A stretch of 64,000 nt of DNA from Rhipidocladum racemiflorum. Its lineage: Eukaryota; Streptophyta; Magnoliopsida; Poales; Poaceae. The stretch covers positions 45,709,592 to 45,773,591 of the forward strand of contig CM070570.1 in NCBI GenBank assembly GCA_036346355.1. The letters run 5' to 3'. Below are positions 1 to 10,607 of this stretch, piece after piece; the stretch's first letter is position 1, and each line of letters begins with the position of its first letter. The position numbers and the translations under genes were made by a program. The notes beneath the pieces are model-generated. The model ran no database searches, was not told where the DNA came from, and saw only the letters and a program-made list of their open reading frames with translations.

Positions 1-2269
1 CTCCCAATCGCAGGCCAAGCGGTTGTGCCACCAGAGGTGGATGACGACTGGCGTGATGACCTTTTTGCTCGGTTTGCAGGAGTCCTCCCGCCCGCACAGG
101 GAGGACAGCCGCAGTACGCCCCGCTACACCCACGACAGCGGCACGGTCCCACTCTCACGTGGCTTCGCCAATTCGAGGTATGTGTCGGCATGGTTCAAAA
201 TTGGTCCGATTTATTTTATCTGTGTAACCAAAAACATTTTCTTCTTGCAGGTAACTAGGATGGATGGGGACGCCACGGAGTACCAGGTGAGCCGGCACCT
301 GGAGGCTTACCTGTTGTGGTTGTTCGGGTGGGTGATGTTCACCACGACCCATGGAGACAGCGTCGACGCTAGGCTTGTCCCGATCGCACGGGCCATAGCG
401 GATGCTGCCCCCCATGAGGTTCCCGAGTACAGCTGGGGGTCAGCTGTACTTTGTGCCACCTACCGGGGACTATGCGATGCGTGCCTCAGGACGCGCCTCG
501 GTTCGATCCTCTCCGGGTGCCCACTCCTGCTCATGCTATGGTCGTTCGAGCGCTTCCAGATTGGACGACCATGGGTTGACGACCGGGTGTATGGCCCCGA
601 GTTCTACGGGGACACGGAGGTGGACCGCCCTATGATGGGCTCTCTTTGGTGCCGCAGACGGGTACGGACATGTTTTTGGGGCTATGCAATCTCGCTTTAC
701 AGCCTCTTTCGTATTAACTTTGTATTGGTACCTTCTGTAGCCACAATGGGCTGGTCTGCAGGTACGGAGTGTCTACGCCCACTTCACCGAGGCGTTCGAC
801 CTTTTGCGGCCGGAGCGTGTCCGGTGGGAGCCTTACACCTTATCGGGGGTTAGGAAGCGCGCACCGCACGGTTTATCCATCCTTTGCGCGCGAGATCTGG
901 TGTACTTGCACACACGACGGAAGCTTGTGTATGATGTGTACGTTGAGGATTACTCGGTTCACCGGGTAATGAGGCAGCTGGGACTCAGGCAGGAGGTTCC
1001 TGTTCCACGCGGCGTGCCAGTCCCCACAGAGACACACATGTCGGTAACATCACTCCCCCTTACATTTCGAATGCAACTCATTGCACATGCTAACGGGTTT
1101 ACAACTTTCGTAGGCATTCGAGGAGAGGTGGCCGCCGGACTAACTGGGCCGTGAAGATGGCCCCTTGGGTGGAGCAGTGGACTCAGGCACTACAAGATCG
1201 GGTTGCAGATTATGACGTATACGACATACAGGGATACCAGGAGTACCTGCAATGGTACTCCCCACTTACGCGAGTACGCCTCTTGCCCCCTGCTGACCCG
1301 GAGGATATTGTGCCGGCTCGTGCTCACGACACATATCCCACCCATGTTGCATCGGCGATGCACTTTGTGGTACGTAAACTAGGCAATCTACTCAAATTTT
1401 TAATGACATGCAAGCATACATATATCTTACGTCATGTCATCACTTTCAGGGCGACATGGGGACAGAGATGGCGCAAGACTTGAGGTCCATGAGAGGCCGT
1501 TTGTGCGGGGGTTTGGAGACCTCCCGGGAGGACATCACGGCGTTCATGGATCGAATGATCGCGAAGACGGCGAGGATTGTGCGGGCCGTTTCGTGCCGGC
1601 ATAGTTTTGACGCCGCTGCTGTGGGGTCGCATACATCGGGCGTAAGACAGCAGGGGGTCCGGATTAGTACACGACCGCCGCCGACGCCACCGCCGCCGAC
1701 ACCTCCCACGCTGCCGTACCCACCGCCGCCCCCGACAGCACCCTTCGGACCTCGGACGCTGTCGTACCCGCCGCCGCCACAGGAGCAGCCTGGGAGCTCG
1801 TCGTGGCAGCAGCAGGCCCCGTTCTTCGGGGCAGGTAATATTCTCACTTAAACATGCATTGCATTTCATGGTAACTAATAGTCGTGTATGACAGGCCTCC
1901 CGTTAGGATACCCTGGCGGCGCGACATGGATGCCTACTCATTTCTTCATTCCGACCCCAGGTGTGTTCAATATGCTTCGTAAACTGACATTGCAAGACAT
2001 TTTACTTTCAAATATATTCGTCACTCGAACTGACTGTAGTACTTCCAGGTTACCGTCTGGAGGGCCAGACTACGCCGCACACGCGGGAGGACGACTTCGA
2101 CACGGAGTATGCTGGTCCGACGCATCCGGACGTCCTGTTTGGGTCGCACCCGAGCGCCCCCACGCCTACACACCCTACAGACCCGAGTTCTTCGAGCCGC
2201 ACTCCTGTACCACCCGTGCTTGGAGCCCGGATCGAGCACCCACTGCACCGATGGACCCCTTCAGGCCCG
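1..2269 (+). pseudogene. Plant mobile domain (PMD, aminotransferase-like) gene, 5' partial, 3' end degraded
   Basis: A spliced reading frame enters from the left edge. Exons read by eye: <1-177, 251-661, 762 to about 1039, 1114-1369, 1450-1834, 1895-1960 and 2049-2269, mostly with GT/AG borders and matching phase. Residues such as LWLFGWVMFTTTHGD, YSWGSAVLCATYRGLCDAC and HRVMRQLGLRQEVPVP are hallmarks of the plant mobile domain (PF10536), found in host proteins of the MAIN/MAIL1 type and in many transposon-carried copies. A proline-rich stretch occupies 1670-1790. The exon 3 donor is doubtful: the strong GTAACA at 1044 would put exon 4 out of frame, while a weaker GTCGGT at 1040 keeps it open. 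Frame 2051 hits TGA at 2270, and an acidic tail that looks like the expected C-terminus resumes out of register until 2389, so I call it a damaged copy. It is probably transposon cargo rather than a host gene. The catalytic role of this family is unknown. Confidence 0.72.
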
Positions 2270-2575
2270 TGACGTCGACCCAGATGAACGTCGACAGAGA
2301 GGCGCACTGCACTGCACAAAGGCAAAGGTGGAGGCGACCAGGGAGAGGGAGGTGACCAGGGAGAGGACTACGACGATGTCGACGATTGAGTATTGTATTG
2401 CTACGTTGTATTTCTGCGTTGTAATGTTTGTTATTTATTGTACATTTCTGTCAGCTTTTGTCAAATCAAACTCGTGTCATTATTGCTTTTGTCCCATCGC
2501 ATGCAAAGCGTCAGAAGAATCCGATGCTCGCGGATTTGATCTTCTCTTAAGTCCGCCACTGTACCCTATGGCTGG

Positions 2576-2583
2576 CTATTTAA
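2576..2583 (+). promoter_or_regulatory. Candidate TATA box of the second gene of the PMD unit
   Basis: TATTTAAG lies about 80 bases upstream of the first ATG (2662) of the two-exon frame that follows the PMD gene, in an otherwise mixed-composition spacer. Position and sequence suit a plant TATA box. There is no transcript evidence. Confidence 0.3.
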
Positions 2584-2661
2584 GGCCGAGTGGTCACCTC
2601 CCAATAATCACAGCAAACTTTCCCCTCGCCCCCAACCAAGTTCGCCAACCAACCAACCGGT

Positions 2662-3242
2662 GCCAATGGAGTTTCCCTCGCCCCCACGCCACAGCGTTGC
2701 CGTAGCCATCCCCGAACGAACGCAGTCCGCATGTGCCTATGCGGGATCCATGCCGCTTCGGCGATCAGACAACTCATACACATACGGTATGAGATATCGA
2801 GCCGCCGCAACCGCGACTCGAGCCAACACCGGGATGCGAATGCGACGGAGAAGCCCGGTATGTGCGTACTTGCATTTCATGTTACATCAAACCGTGCAAA
2901 CCTTGATACGGTAATACTATCTGCTCTCACCAATTGCAGCCTCCGTTGTGCGAGTTCGTCGAATTCTACGACGCAGAGCAGACGCCTGACATGGAGAGGA
3001 TGCGGGATCGGGAGTACTCGCATCGTAGAGCTATGGTAGAGCAGCAGTGGCGTGATCAGGAGCAGGAGGAGAAGCGCATGAAGGCTGCCGAAGAAATGCG
3101 TGCACAGAGGGAGGCCGAACAGCTCCGCCTGGCGGGCCAGCTGGAGGCTGAGCGTGAGAGAAAGCGCGAGAGGGCAGCTAGGGCCAGGGCGGCAGGCACC
3201 GATGGTTTGCGCAATGGGAAATATCCCCGGTGCACTCAGTAG
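2662..3242 (+). pseudogene. Two-exon charged coiled-coil protein with a possible degenerate GRF-type zinc finger
   Basis: Exon 1 is about 2662-2857, with a donor at 2858 (GTATGT). Intron 2858-2939 is 82 bp. Exon 2 is 2940-3242, ending in TAG. Exon 2 reads PPLCEFVEFYD and then about 75 residues rich in Glu, Arg, Gln and Lys, predicted to be one long helix or coiled coil, with the tail RNGKYPRCTQ. Exon 1 is open in more than one frame: a Cys-x-Cys-Gly start (MCLCG, 2731) and a GMRYR motif look like the two halves of a GRF zinc finger but fall in different frames, so a small indel is likely. Such genes are often seen next to PMD genes in grass transposons; that pairing is from memory of the family, not from a search. 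Function unknown. Confidence 0.45.
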
Positions 3243-3466
3243 TGTAGCAGAAGGACCCTTATTGTTTCGTTTACCTAAGGCATGTTAACTTTAAGCCATT
3301 ATTTCTGCATTTCCTATATTGTAATGTTACGTTGTTACTGTTATTTCGTTTACCAGAAGGGCTCTGTGTTGTGATATTATGTTGTTGCGTATGTACTTAC
3401 GTATTGCATTTTTGCATTTATGAATTTTCTATGTATTTTATTGGACCATGCGTGATATCTTATCGG

Positions 3467-4860
3467 AGTACTCGATAATACTTAAGGTTATTGAGCTAGT
3501 GCGTTTTAGATGCAAACAATGGTGTAAATCAAAGATTTTCACATAATATGCCAGTCCATATATAAAACATCAAATCTCATCCATTGTTACAAAAAAATAA
3601 CCCCAAAGTCGATATCTTACGGCATGCCGAAAAGGTTTAAGCGCTATAGTTGTAGAGTACTCGATAATACTTAGGCCCTGTTTGGCAAAGCTCCAGATCT
3701 CAGCTCCACCTCAGAGCTGAAACTTGTAGAATGAAATAAAGTGACTTAAATTTATAATTTTATACTAAAATATAAACAAGATGACTCAACTAAACATTCT
3801 TAACATACCCACAACTCCAGCTCCACGAATCTGGTGAAGCTAGAAATACCTAGCTCCACCAACTCCACGGATTTGGTGGAGCTGGAGCTCTGCCAAACAC
3901 CCCCTTAGTGTTATTGCGCTAGTGCGTTTTAGATGCAAGCAAATGTGAAAATCAAATTTTTTTTCCATAATATGTCAGTCCATATATCAAATATCAAATC
4001 TCATCCATCGATACAAAAAAATTCCCTCAAAACACGATAGCTTACGGCTGTAAAAGGCTTAAACGCTATAGTTTCGAAATACTCGATAATACTTAAGGTT
4101 ATTGAGCTAGTGCGTTTTAGATGCAAACAATGGTGTAAATCAAAGATTTTCCCATAATATGTCGGTCCATATATCAAATATCAAATATCATCCATTGTTA
4201 CAAAAAAATAACCCCAAACTCGATATCTTACGGCCTGCCGAAAAGGCTTAAGCGCTATAGTTGTAGAGTACTCGATAATACTTAGTGTTATTGCGCTAGT
4301 GCGTTTTAGATGCAATCAAATGTGAAAATCAAACTTTTTCCCATAATATGTCAGTCCATATATCAAATATCAAATCTCATCCATCGATACAAAAAAATTC
4401 CCTCAAAACACGATAGCTTACGGCCTGCCGAAAAGGCTTAAACGCTATAGTTTCGAAATACTCGATAATACTTAACGTTATTGAGCTAGTGCGTTTTAGA
4501 TGCAAACAATGGTGTAAATCAAAGATTTTCCCATAATATGCCGGTCCATATATCAAATATCAAATATCAAATATCATCCATTGTTACAAAAAAATTACCC
4601 CCAAACACGATATCTTACGGCCTGCCGAAATAGCTTAAGGGTTATAGTTTAGGACTACTCGATATCACTTAGGGTTATTGCGCTAGTGCATTTTAGATGC
4701 AAACAACGGTGTAGATAAAATATTTTTCCATAATATGCTAGCCCAGATATCATATAGCAAATCTCATCCATTCTTACGAAAAATTACCCCTAAACACGAT
4801 ATTTTACGGACTACCGAAAAGGCATAAACGCTTTAGTTTCGGAGTACTTGATAAATGGGT
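3467..4860. repeat. Array of ~190-bp tandem repeats (about seven units, one split by a MITE)
   Basis: The motif CTCGATAATACTTA recurs near 3469, 3659, 4082, 4271 and 4463, with weaker copies near 4651 and 4844. Each is followed by a conserved block containing GCTAGTGCGTTTTAGATGCA, an ATAATATG..AGTCCATATAT block, ATCTCATCCAT, a run of A, and CTTACGG..TGCCGAAAAGG. Spacing is 188-192 bp except across the MITE at 3674-3904. Two sub-types alternate (CAAACAATGGTGTAAATC against CAAGCAAATGTGAAAATC), so the array probably grew by duplication of a dimer. The right-hand units are the most diverged. Arrays like this occur near the ends of class II elements. I see no coding potential. Confidence 0.85.
3674..3904. 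mobile_element. Tourist-like (PIF/Harbinger) MITE, 231 bp, TSD TTA
   Basis: The ends GGCCCTGTTTGGCAAAGCTCC and, in reverse complement, GGGGGTGTTTGGCAGAGCTCC form terminal inverted repeats that match at 19 of the first 23 positions. TTA flanks both sides (3671-3673 and 3905-3907). The unoccupied site is visible in a neighbouring repeat unit at 4281-4290 (CTTAGTGTTA), which shows exactly what was inserted. No coding capacity. Confidence 0.85.
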
Positions 4861-5374
4861 CTTTACGGTAAACTCAATTTGTACATTTCAATTTCGCATG
4901 CTTTTTGTAAAAAAAAAATAAACCTACGTATATTTTTGTAATATGCGAATAAAAAACTATTATTTATAAAAAAATTCTCGCCGCGCAGCCCTGCATAGTT
5001 ATACAAAAATAATCCACAACTAACAACTGAAAATAAGGAAAAGAATGAATTAATCTATTTATTTCCGCAAATTTTCAGGAAACAAACTCCTAACCATAAA
5101 TTTTAAAAATATTTTTTGAAATATTTTTTCCTTCATTTCATTTTTTAATAAGGAAAAGAAGAAATAAAATGAAATAATCTATTTGTTCCCACAAATTTTC
5201 AGGAAACAAACTCCTAACCATAAATTTTAAAAATAAATTTTCAAATATTTTTTCCTTCATTTCACTTTTTTCCTTCTTTTCCTCCTCTTTCCCTTTTTTC
5301 TTTTTTTTTTCCATGCCTTGACCGGCAGCTGCCCTCCCTGCCCGTCGTGTCCCCCCTGCCCGTACGGCCCGCTG
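4861..5374. repeat. AT-rich stretch with a ~116-bp tandem duplication
   Basis: The block starting AATAAGGAAAAGAA at about 5032 is repeated at about 5148, with shared CTATTTxTTxCCxCAAATTT and CAGGAAACAAACTCC segments. A separate ~70-bp block with TATATTTTTGTAATA and TATTTATAAAAAAA occurs at about 4925-4975 and again at 5560-5609, so direct repeats flank the GC-rich tract. No gene is visible. The stretch probably belongs to the same transposon-like unit as the PMD gene. Confidence 0.6.
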
Positions 5375-5515
5375 TCGCGCCACGCTGGCGCGAGATGCGC
5401 CAGTGACCACCCCCTCGCGCCACGCTGGCGCGAAATGCGCCAGTGCCCACTCCCCCTCGCGCCACGTGGCAGAGTCGCGATGACGTGGCGCGAAAAGTCC
5501 TAAATCGCGATTACG
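5375..5515. repeat. GC-rich 40-bp repeats with perfect TCGCGCCA-CGC-TGGCGCGA palindromes
   Basis: TCGCGCCA-CGC-TGGCGCGA occurs at 5375-5393 and again at 5415-5433, a 40-bp period that includes ATGCGCCAGTG. A diverged third copy starts at 5457 (TCGCGCCACGTGGCAGAG). Further down, GATGACGTGGCGCGAAAAG at about 5480 and GATTACGTGGCGCGAAAAG at about 5510 form another direct repeat. The GC content contrasts sharply with the AT-rich flanks. Composition and position suggest the terminal region of a Mutator-like element. That is inference, because the partner end lies outside the window. Confidence 0.6.
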
Positions 5516-5727
5516 TGGCGCGAAAAGAGCCTACTTCTATAAAAAAAAATTATGAATGTATATTTTTGTAATACACAATTAAAAAATGATTATTTATAAA
5601 AAAAATTCTTTGGAACCCATCTATATCGAACAGAGAGAAAACTTATGCATTTTGCAATACATTTTTCACGTGGAAATTAAGACCAGTAAACTAAACTAGA
5701 ACAGTTAACTATGTACAATGGCACCAC

Positions 5728-6090
<363 letters not shown>

Positions 6091-6098
6091 CAACCTAG

Positions 6099-6489
6099 CA
6101 GGTTCACTTTTCTTCGAAATTCGTTTCAGTTTAACAAATAATTTCGTTCAGTTTATCATTCAAATTCAAATTTAACATATTAAAAAAATTATTTAAAAGT
6201 TCTCTAAAATTAGTATTAATAGCTTCATAACCTCTGGTGTGAATCTTTTTTTTTTAAAAAAAACGTAGTTTGGAATTTTGCAACATTTTTTACAATTTTT
6301 CTCAATTTTTCAACTTGTCGCTGATTTTCGCCAAAAACCGTTCAAAATTTGCCGTTTTTTGAGCGGTTTTTGACATTTTTGTTCGAATTTTGCTCCGCGA
6401 TTTAACAAAATTTCAAATTAATTTAATTCATAAATTGCGGTACCACTGACTCATCGAAATCCGAAATCAAAACGGTATTTTTAGCCCTG
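6099..6489. mobile_element. Small non-autonomous hAT-like element, TSD CAACCTAG/CCACCTAG
   Basis: The segment starts CAGGTTCAC and ends AGCCCTG. The 8 bp on each side (6091-6098 and 6490-6497) match at 7 of 8 positions. The interior shares distinctive blocks with the hAT-type element at 13,695-14,475, notably the AATTCAAATTTAA tract and a TAGTATTAATAG..TCTGGTGTGAAT block. The inverted repeats are short and diverged. It is 391 bp and has no coding capacity. Confidence 0.6.
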
Positions 6490-6600
6490 CCACCTAGCTA
6501 CACCACCACAACTAGAGTTCATTCATGTCATAAATGTACCTTAGATCAACCCAAAAAAAAGTTGCTGCTTGCTAGTTGAGTCTGGCCATGCATGGCAGGA

Positions 6601-6601
6601 T

Positions 6602-6698
<97 letters not shown>
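6601..6698. repeat. Compound microsatellite (CA)n(TA)n(GA)n
   Basis: About 22 bases of CA, about 54 of TA and about 20 of GA follow one another without interruption. Confidence 0.95.
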
Positions 6699-7084
6699 TA
6701 ATTACGAGGGACACTATGGTGTCTGGCACTATGGTGTCTGGCACTATGATGTAAAACAAATATTTTTATTTATTTATTTGCATTCAAATTTTTTTAAAAT
6801 TTTTATGATGTTGAGTTTAACCAGTTTACTAACTAGTTCAAACAAGTTTGAACAAAAATTCAAAATAGAGTTTCTTTTTTATGATTGTTTGATTGTAGGT
6901 ATATGCTGAGTGTATATATAAATCAGCAAAGCATGCGATCTAAATTCGTTCAAATCTTTGAATTCGAGTATATTTTAGAAAGTATGTATTTTATTTCAAT
7001 TGTTATAGATGGGTATATATCCTAAAATTGAAAGTTTCAAAAAATATACCACAATTTGATTTGAATTCATGCACTTAAAATCAT
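6699..7084. other. AT-rich non-coding stretch
   Basis: It contains a short tandem repeat (about three copies of a unit with CTATGGTGTCTGGCA near 6712-6745), then AT-rich sequence with no supported gene. Confidence 0.5.
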
Positions 7085-7128
7085 GTGTGTGTATATGTAT
7101 ATATATGTGTGTATATATATATGTGTGA

Positions 7129-7167
<39 letters not shown>
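7085..7167. repeat. Imperfect (TG)n/(TA)n microsatellite
   Basis: Alternating GTGTGTATATGTATATATATG blocks end in a clean TA run. Non-coding. Confidence 0.9.
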
Positions 7168-7170
<3 letters not shown>

Positions 7171-7605
7171 ATGAATGCGGGTGAAGCTGATACGTTTTTT
7201 GGTATAAGAGATCAGAAATAGAGAGAAAAATTTTACAAAAAGAGATGATGGATGCATGTATTATTATTGTCACATTGCTTTAGTTTCCCTTGATCCGAGC
7301 TTAGCTTACAGTTCTCTTGATCTCCTACCGAAAAAGCAAACGATTACAGACTCCCTGCGTGCTGTTGCTGTATCGATCGAAACCTCCACAAGGTCGCTTG
7401 CTTAATTACTAGTATGATCATGAGATGATATCATGAACACAAGTAAAAGAAAGAGAGTGATTACCCAACTCAAAAACGCATCATGCGTTAGAGTAGTAGC
7501 AAGCGCTGGCCTGGCTCTGCACTCTGGTTGATGCAAGAAGAAAGCAGCTATGGGCTATGGCTAAGTTCTGGTTGATGCAAGAAGAAAGCAGCTATGGCTA
7601 AGTAG
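7168..7605 (-). other. 3' flank / probable 3' UTR of the IDD gene with a 44-bp-period duplication
   Basis: This is the region downstream of the IDD stop codon on the minus strand. On the plus strand the segment starting TCTGGTTGATGCAAGAAG occurs at 7523 and again at 7567, a tandem duplication with 44-bp period ending just before the stop codon. No separate gene is visible. Confidence 0.45.
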
Positions 7606-7649
7606 CTAGATATGGCTACCCATGCCATGCCATGGCTCGTTGCTGCTTC

Positions 7650-7683
<34 letters not shown>

Positions 7684-9787
7684 CGCCGGCGCCTGTCCAT
7701 GTTGCTGTGGCTCGTAGCAGCGCATGCTGGTGTTGGTAGCGGCGTTCAAGGCGCCCATGCACGAGGAGTCGAATCCGGCGAGGCCGAGGATGTCGCGATG
7801 CGAAAACGCGCGGAGCCCAAGGAAGTCCCTCGTCATGCCGTCGCCTCCACCGCCCGCGGCGCCGCCGCGAACGTCCTCGCCGCTCCGGCCGTGGGAGGCT
7901 GTTCTCGCAAGGCCCATCACCCCGGCGGGAACGAGCCCGAACGTGGCGTTGCCGACCGGGCTCGTCGCCGCCCCCGCGCTCGCGCCGGCCATCTGGGTGT
8001 AGTGCGTGCCCGCACCGCCCGAGCCAGCGCCGCCGATGGTCGCGCCCATCTGCGCAGCCTTCTGCAGCAGCGCGGTCGCCGACAGGTGCGCGGCGGCCGT
8101 GGGCACCTGCTGCGGCGGCGGCGCCGCGGACGTGGCCGAGCTCTGCGCGGCGGCGGCCGCGTTGCAGATGGGCTGCAGCAGAGGGTGGTGGTGGTCGTAG
8201 GGCATCGTTGGCCACGGCGGCGTCTCCGGCTTCATGGCGTAGTTGCAATGCTGCACCTGCTGCGGCGGCGGCTGCATGACCTCCTGGTGTTGGTCCTGGA
8301 GCGCGGCGAGCTCATGGTGCGGCATGACCTGGTGCGTGGGCGGTGGCGAGAAGAGCAGCGGGTGGTGGCCCTGCGCCGCGGCGGCCATGACAGGCAGGCC
8401 GCCGGCCTTGGCGCTCTCCTCGGTCAGCGCGTCGCAGAAGGCGCGGTGCGTGATGAAGCTGTCCCGCCTGCAATGCAATGCAAGAAAGAAAAATAAAATA
8501 AACCGTTACCGCACGATCAGGATCAGAAGAAGCATAAAGGGAAAGATAAAAGCTAAAGCTTTCTCCCGTTTCGTTGTTCACTTGTCATTGTTGCTATGCT
8601 AGGCTAGCTGCTGCTGCCGCGTGAGTTAGAGAGAGAGAGAGTGGAATCAGCTGAGAGGAAGGACGAGGACTCCTGGAGGTGACACAGAGAAAGAGAGAGA
8701 GAGAGAGAGAGGGAACAGTGTAGTCATGCGTAGGCAATTAGGCAGTGTAGCTGTAGAGCGTAGATAGCATAGCATGGGAGGGAGTGAAGATGGAAAGGCA
8801 GCTCTGCAAAGAGATTCACATGTTTCAAATCTCTCTCCCCCCAAGCTGAGCCTGAGCTCCTCATCATCCAGGATCTCTTCCTTGTCGTATGGGCATAGAT
8901 TTGCAGTCTGTTTGTTTCCTACCGGATATCTCTTCTCTCTCACATATTACGATCAAATTAGTTTCAATTATGGACTTTGAATTATAGAAAAAACTATTTT
9001 TAATTATGAAAGAATCAAGTTCACTTAGCTACAACTTCTAAGCTCCGAACTGAACCATCCGAACTGAACCAGCGAGAATTAATGAGAATCAGATTCCAAC
9101 TGATTTGGTTCTACGTAACCATTTCCTAATCACACGCACACATTACAAACACATTCCTACACACAAGCTAAGCTAGGAGCAGCTACTACTACTACTCCTT
9201 GTAGGTTCTGCACCATTCCCAATCCCAGCAGGCGGCAGAACCTCGATCTCATCCATGGCCAAAAACAAAAAGAAGAGAAGAAAGGAGTCCAAAAGTGGTC
9301 CATTTTTCCGCGGACACATGATGATGCGTTGCCTTCCTTCCACTGATGCACGGCATTGCGTTGCTGCTGCAAGCAAACAAGCTACATCCTGTCTTGTACG
9401 AGCGAACAACTACTAGTGGTGTTCACAAACTCACAAGCACGACACATTGCTATCCCCTTATTCTCCGATTAATATTGCCCTAATAATTCGGAGCAACCTT
9501 CGACACACTTGGCACTCCTCTAGCTACTAAATTGGATTCGTCCAACCGTAACTATGGTCTCCACTCGTGTCATCACCTAGTCATAACTGATTCATATATA
9601 TAGCACCTCACCCTATGGACAACACCAGCGGTCCAGCAATGAGAAAGAAGGAAGGAAACAAAGGTTAACCAGCACCCGCTAGATTCACTTGCACACGGAG
9701 CTAGGTTCCGCTTCACCCAAAATCCCAAAGAAGCAACAACCATACCGCTAAAACACTACTAGCTACTTCGCAATTGCAACCAAGTAC

Positions 9788-9839
<52 letters not shown>

Positions 9840-10607
9840 GAAGGATTGGGACCTGGAGAAGATGGTGCCGCAGTCGCACTTGTACTCGCGGGTGCCGCAG
9901 ATCTTGGAGTGCGCCTTCCAGTCGGAGTGGACGGCGTACTTCTTGGAGCACTTGTCGCACTTCCACTTCTTCTCGCCGTGCTTGCGGAAGAAGTGCTTCT
10001 TGATGCCGGTGAGGTCGCCCAGCGCGCGCGACGGGTCGTGATGCACGCACGACGCCTCCGGGCAGATGTACACCTTCTTCCGCACCACCTCGTTGCTCCC
10101 GCGCTGCTTCAGCTTCCACGGCAGGTTGTGCCCGCGCCGGTGCAGCTGCAGGTTCTGGTCGCGCTGGAACCCCTTCCCGCAGATCTCGCACAGGAACCGG
10201 TTCGTCGCCATCAGCGTCGCCGGCGACAGCGCCACCACCTCCGCGTCGGGGTCTGATGAGTATTTCGCACCCATCCATCATCCATCCACGGAAAAGGCAG
10301 ACAAAGAAGGAAAGAAGATGCTCATCAGTTGGATTCTTGGATACCTTCCTCATCATGCAAGAACAACAAGAACTCGTGAATTCAGTTCAGGCAAAGAGCT
10401 CATGTAGCAGCACCTACCGGGGTTCCCGGGGAGGCTTCGCTTCCTCTTGTTGTTGGACGCCGGCGGAGGAGGGAGGCTGGGGCCGCCGGCAGAAGCGGAG
10501 GAGGTGAGGTTGGACATGCTGCTTTCCTGATCTGCCGATGCTACTTCCGCTTCTGCTGCCTGTAGGAGCAATCCCTGCTGCTGATGGTGAAGATGGTGAT
10601 GAAACAT
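7606..10607 (-). CDS. INDETERMINATE-domain (IDD) C2H2 zinc-finger transcription factor, 3 exons, 483 aa
   Basis: Coding exons on the minus strand: 10607-10418, 10252-9853 and 8467-7606. They total 1452 bases, phases fit, and introns are 165 and 1385 bp. The start is supported by an in-frame TAA four codons upstream (10617-10619). A KRKR nuclear-localisation motif lies near residue 54. The ID domain has four fingers: ZF1 83-105 (C2H2), ZF2 125-155 (C2H2, long Cys-His spacer), ZF3 160-182 (C2HC) and ZF4 187-208 (C2HC). Intron 2 splits codon 197 inside ZF4. Both family C-terminal motifs are present: LSATALLQKAAQMGA (325-339) and TRDFLGL (409-415). An 11-Gln run (459-469) and Gly/Ala-rich linkers follow known IDD style. 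The family acts in the nucleus; members bind an A/T-rich core containing TTTTGTC and often partner with DELLA, SCR or SHR proteins in development, flowering or gravitropism. I cannot assign the orthologue. All zinc ligands are intact. Confidence 0.95.
8468..9852 (-). other. Intron 2 of the IDD gene, with GA/CT repeats
   Basis: The donor GTCCCA (9852 downward) and an acceptor ending TTGCAG (8468) join a split AG|G codon in ZF4. A pure GA run (CT on the transcript) lies at about 9792-9835, only some 17 bases inside the donor. Further GA tracts lie at 8629-8641 and 8690-8710. No open frame here is convincing. Confidence 0.8.

Noticed and set aside
3467..4860. Centromeric-type satellite
   Set aside because: The unit length is suggestive, but there are only about seven diverged units beside transposon cargo, so a subterminal repeat is more likely.
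7612..8496. Long plus-strand open frame opposite IDD exon 3
   Set aside because: It is the shadow of the GC-rich minus-strand exon. It has no motif, and the minus strand carries the conserved IDD motifs and splice sites.
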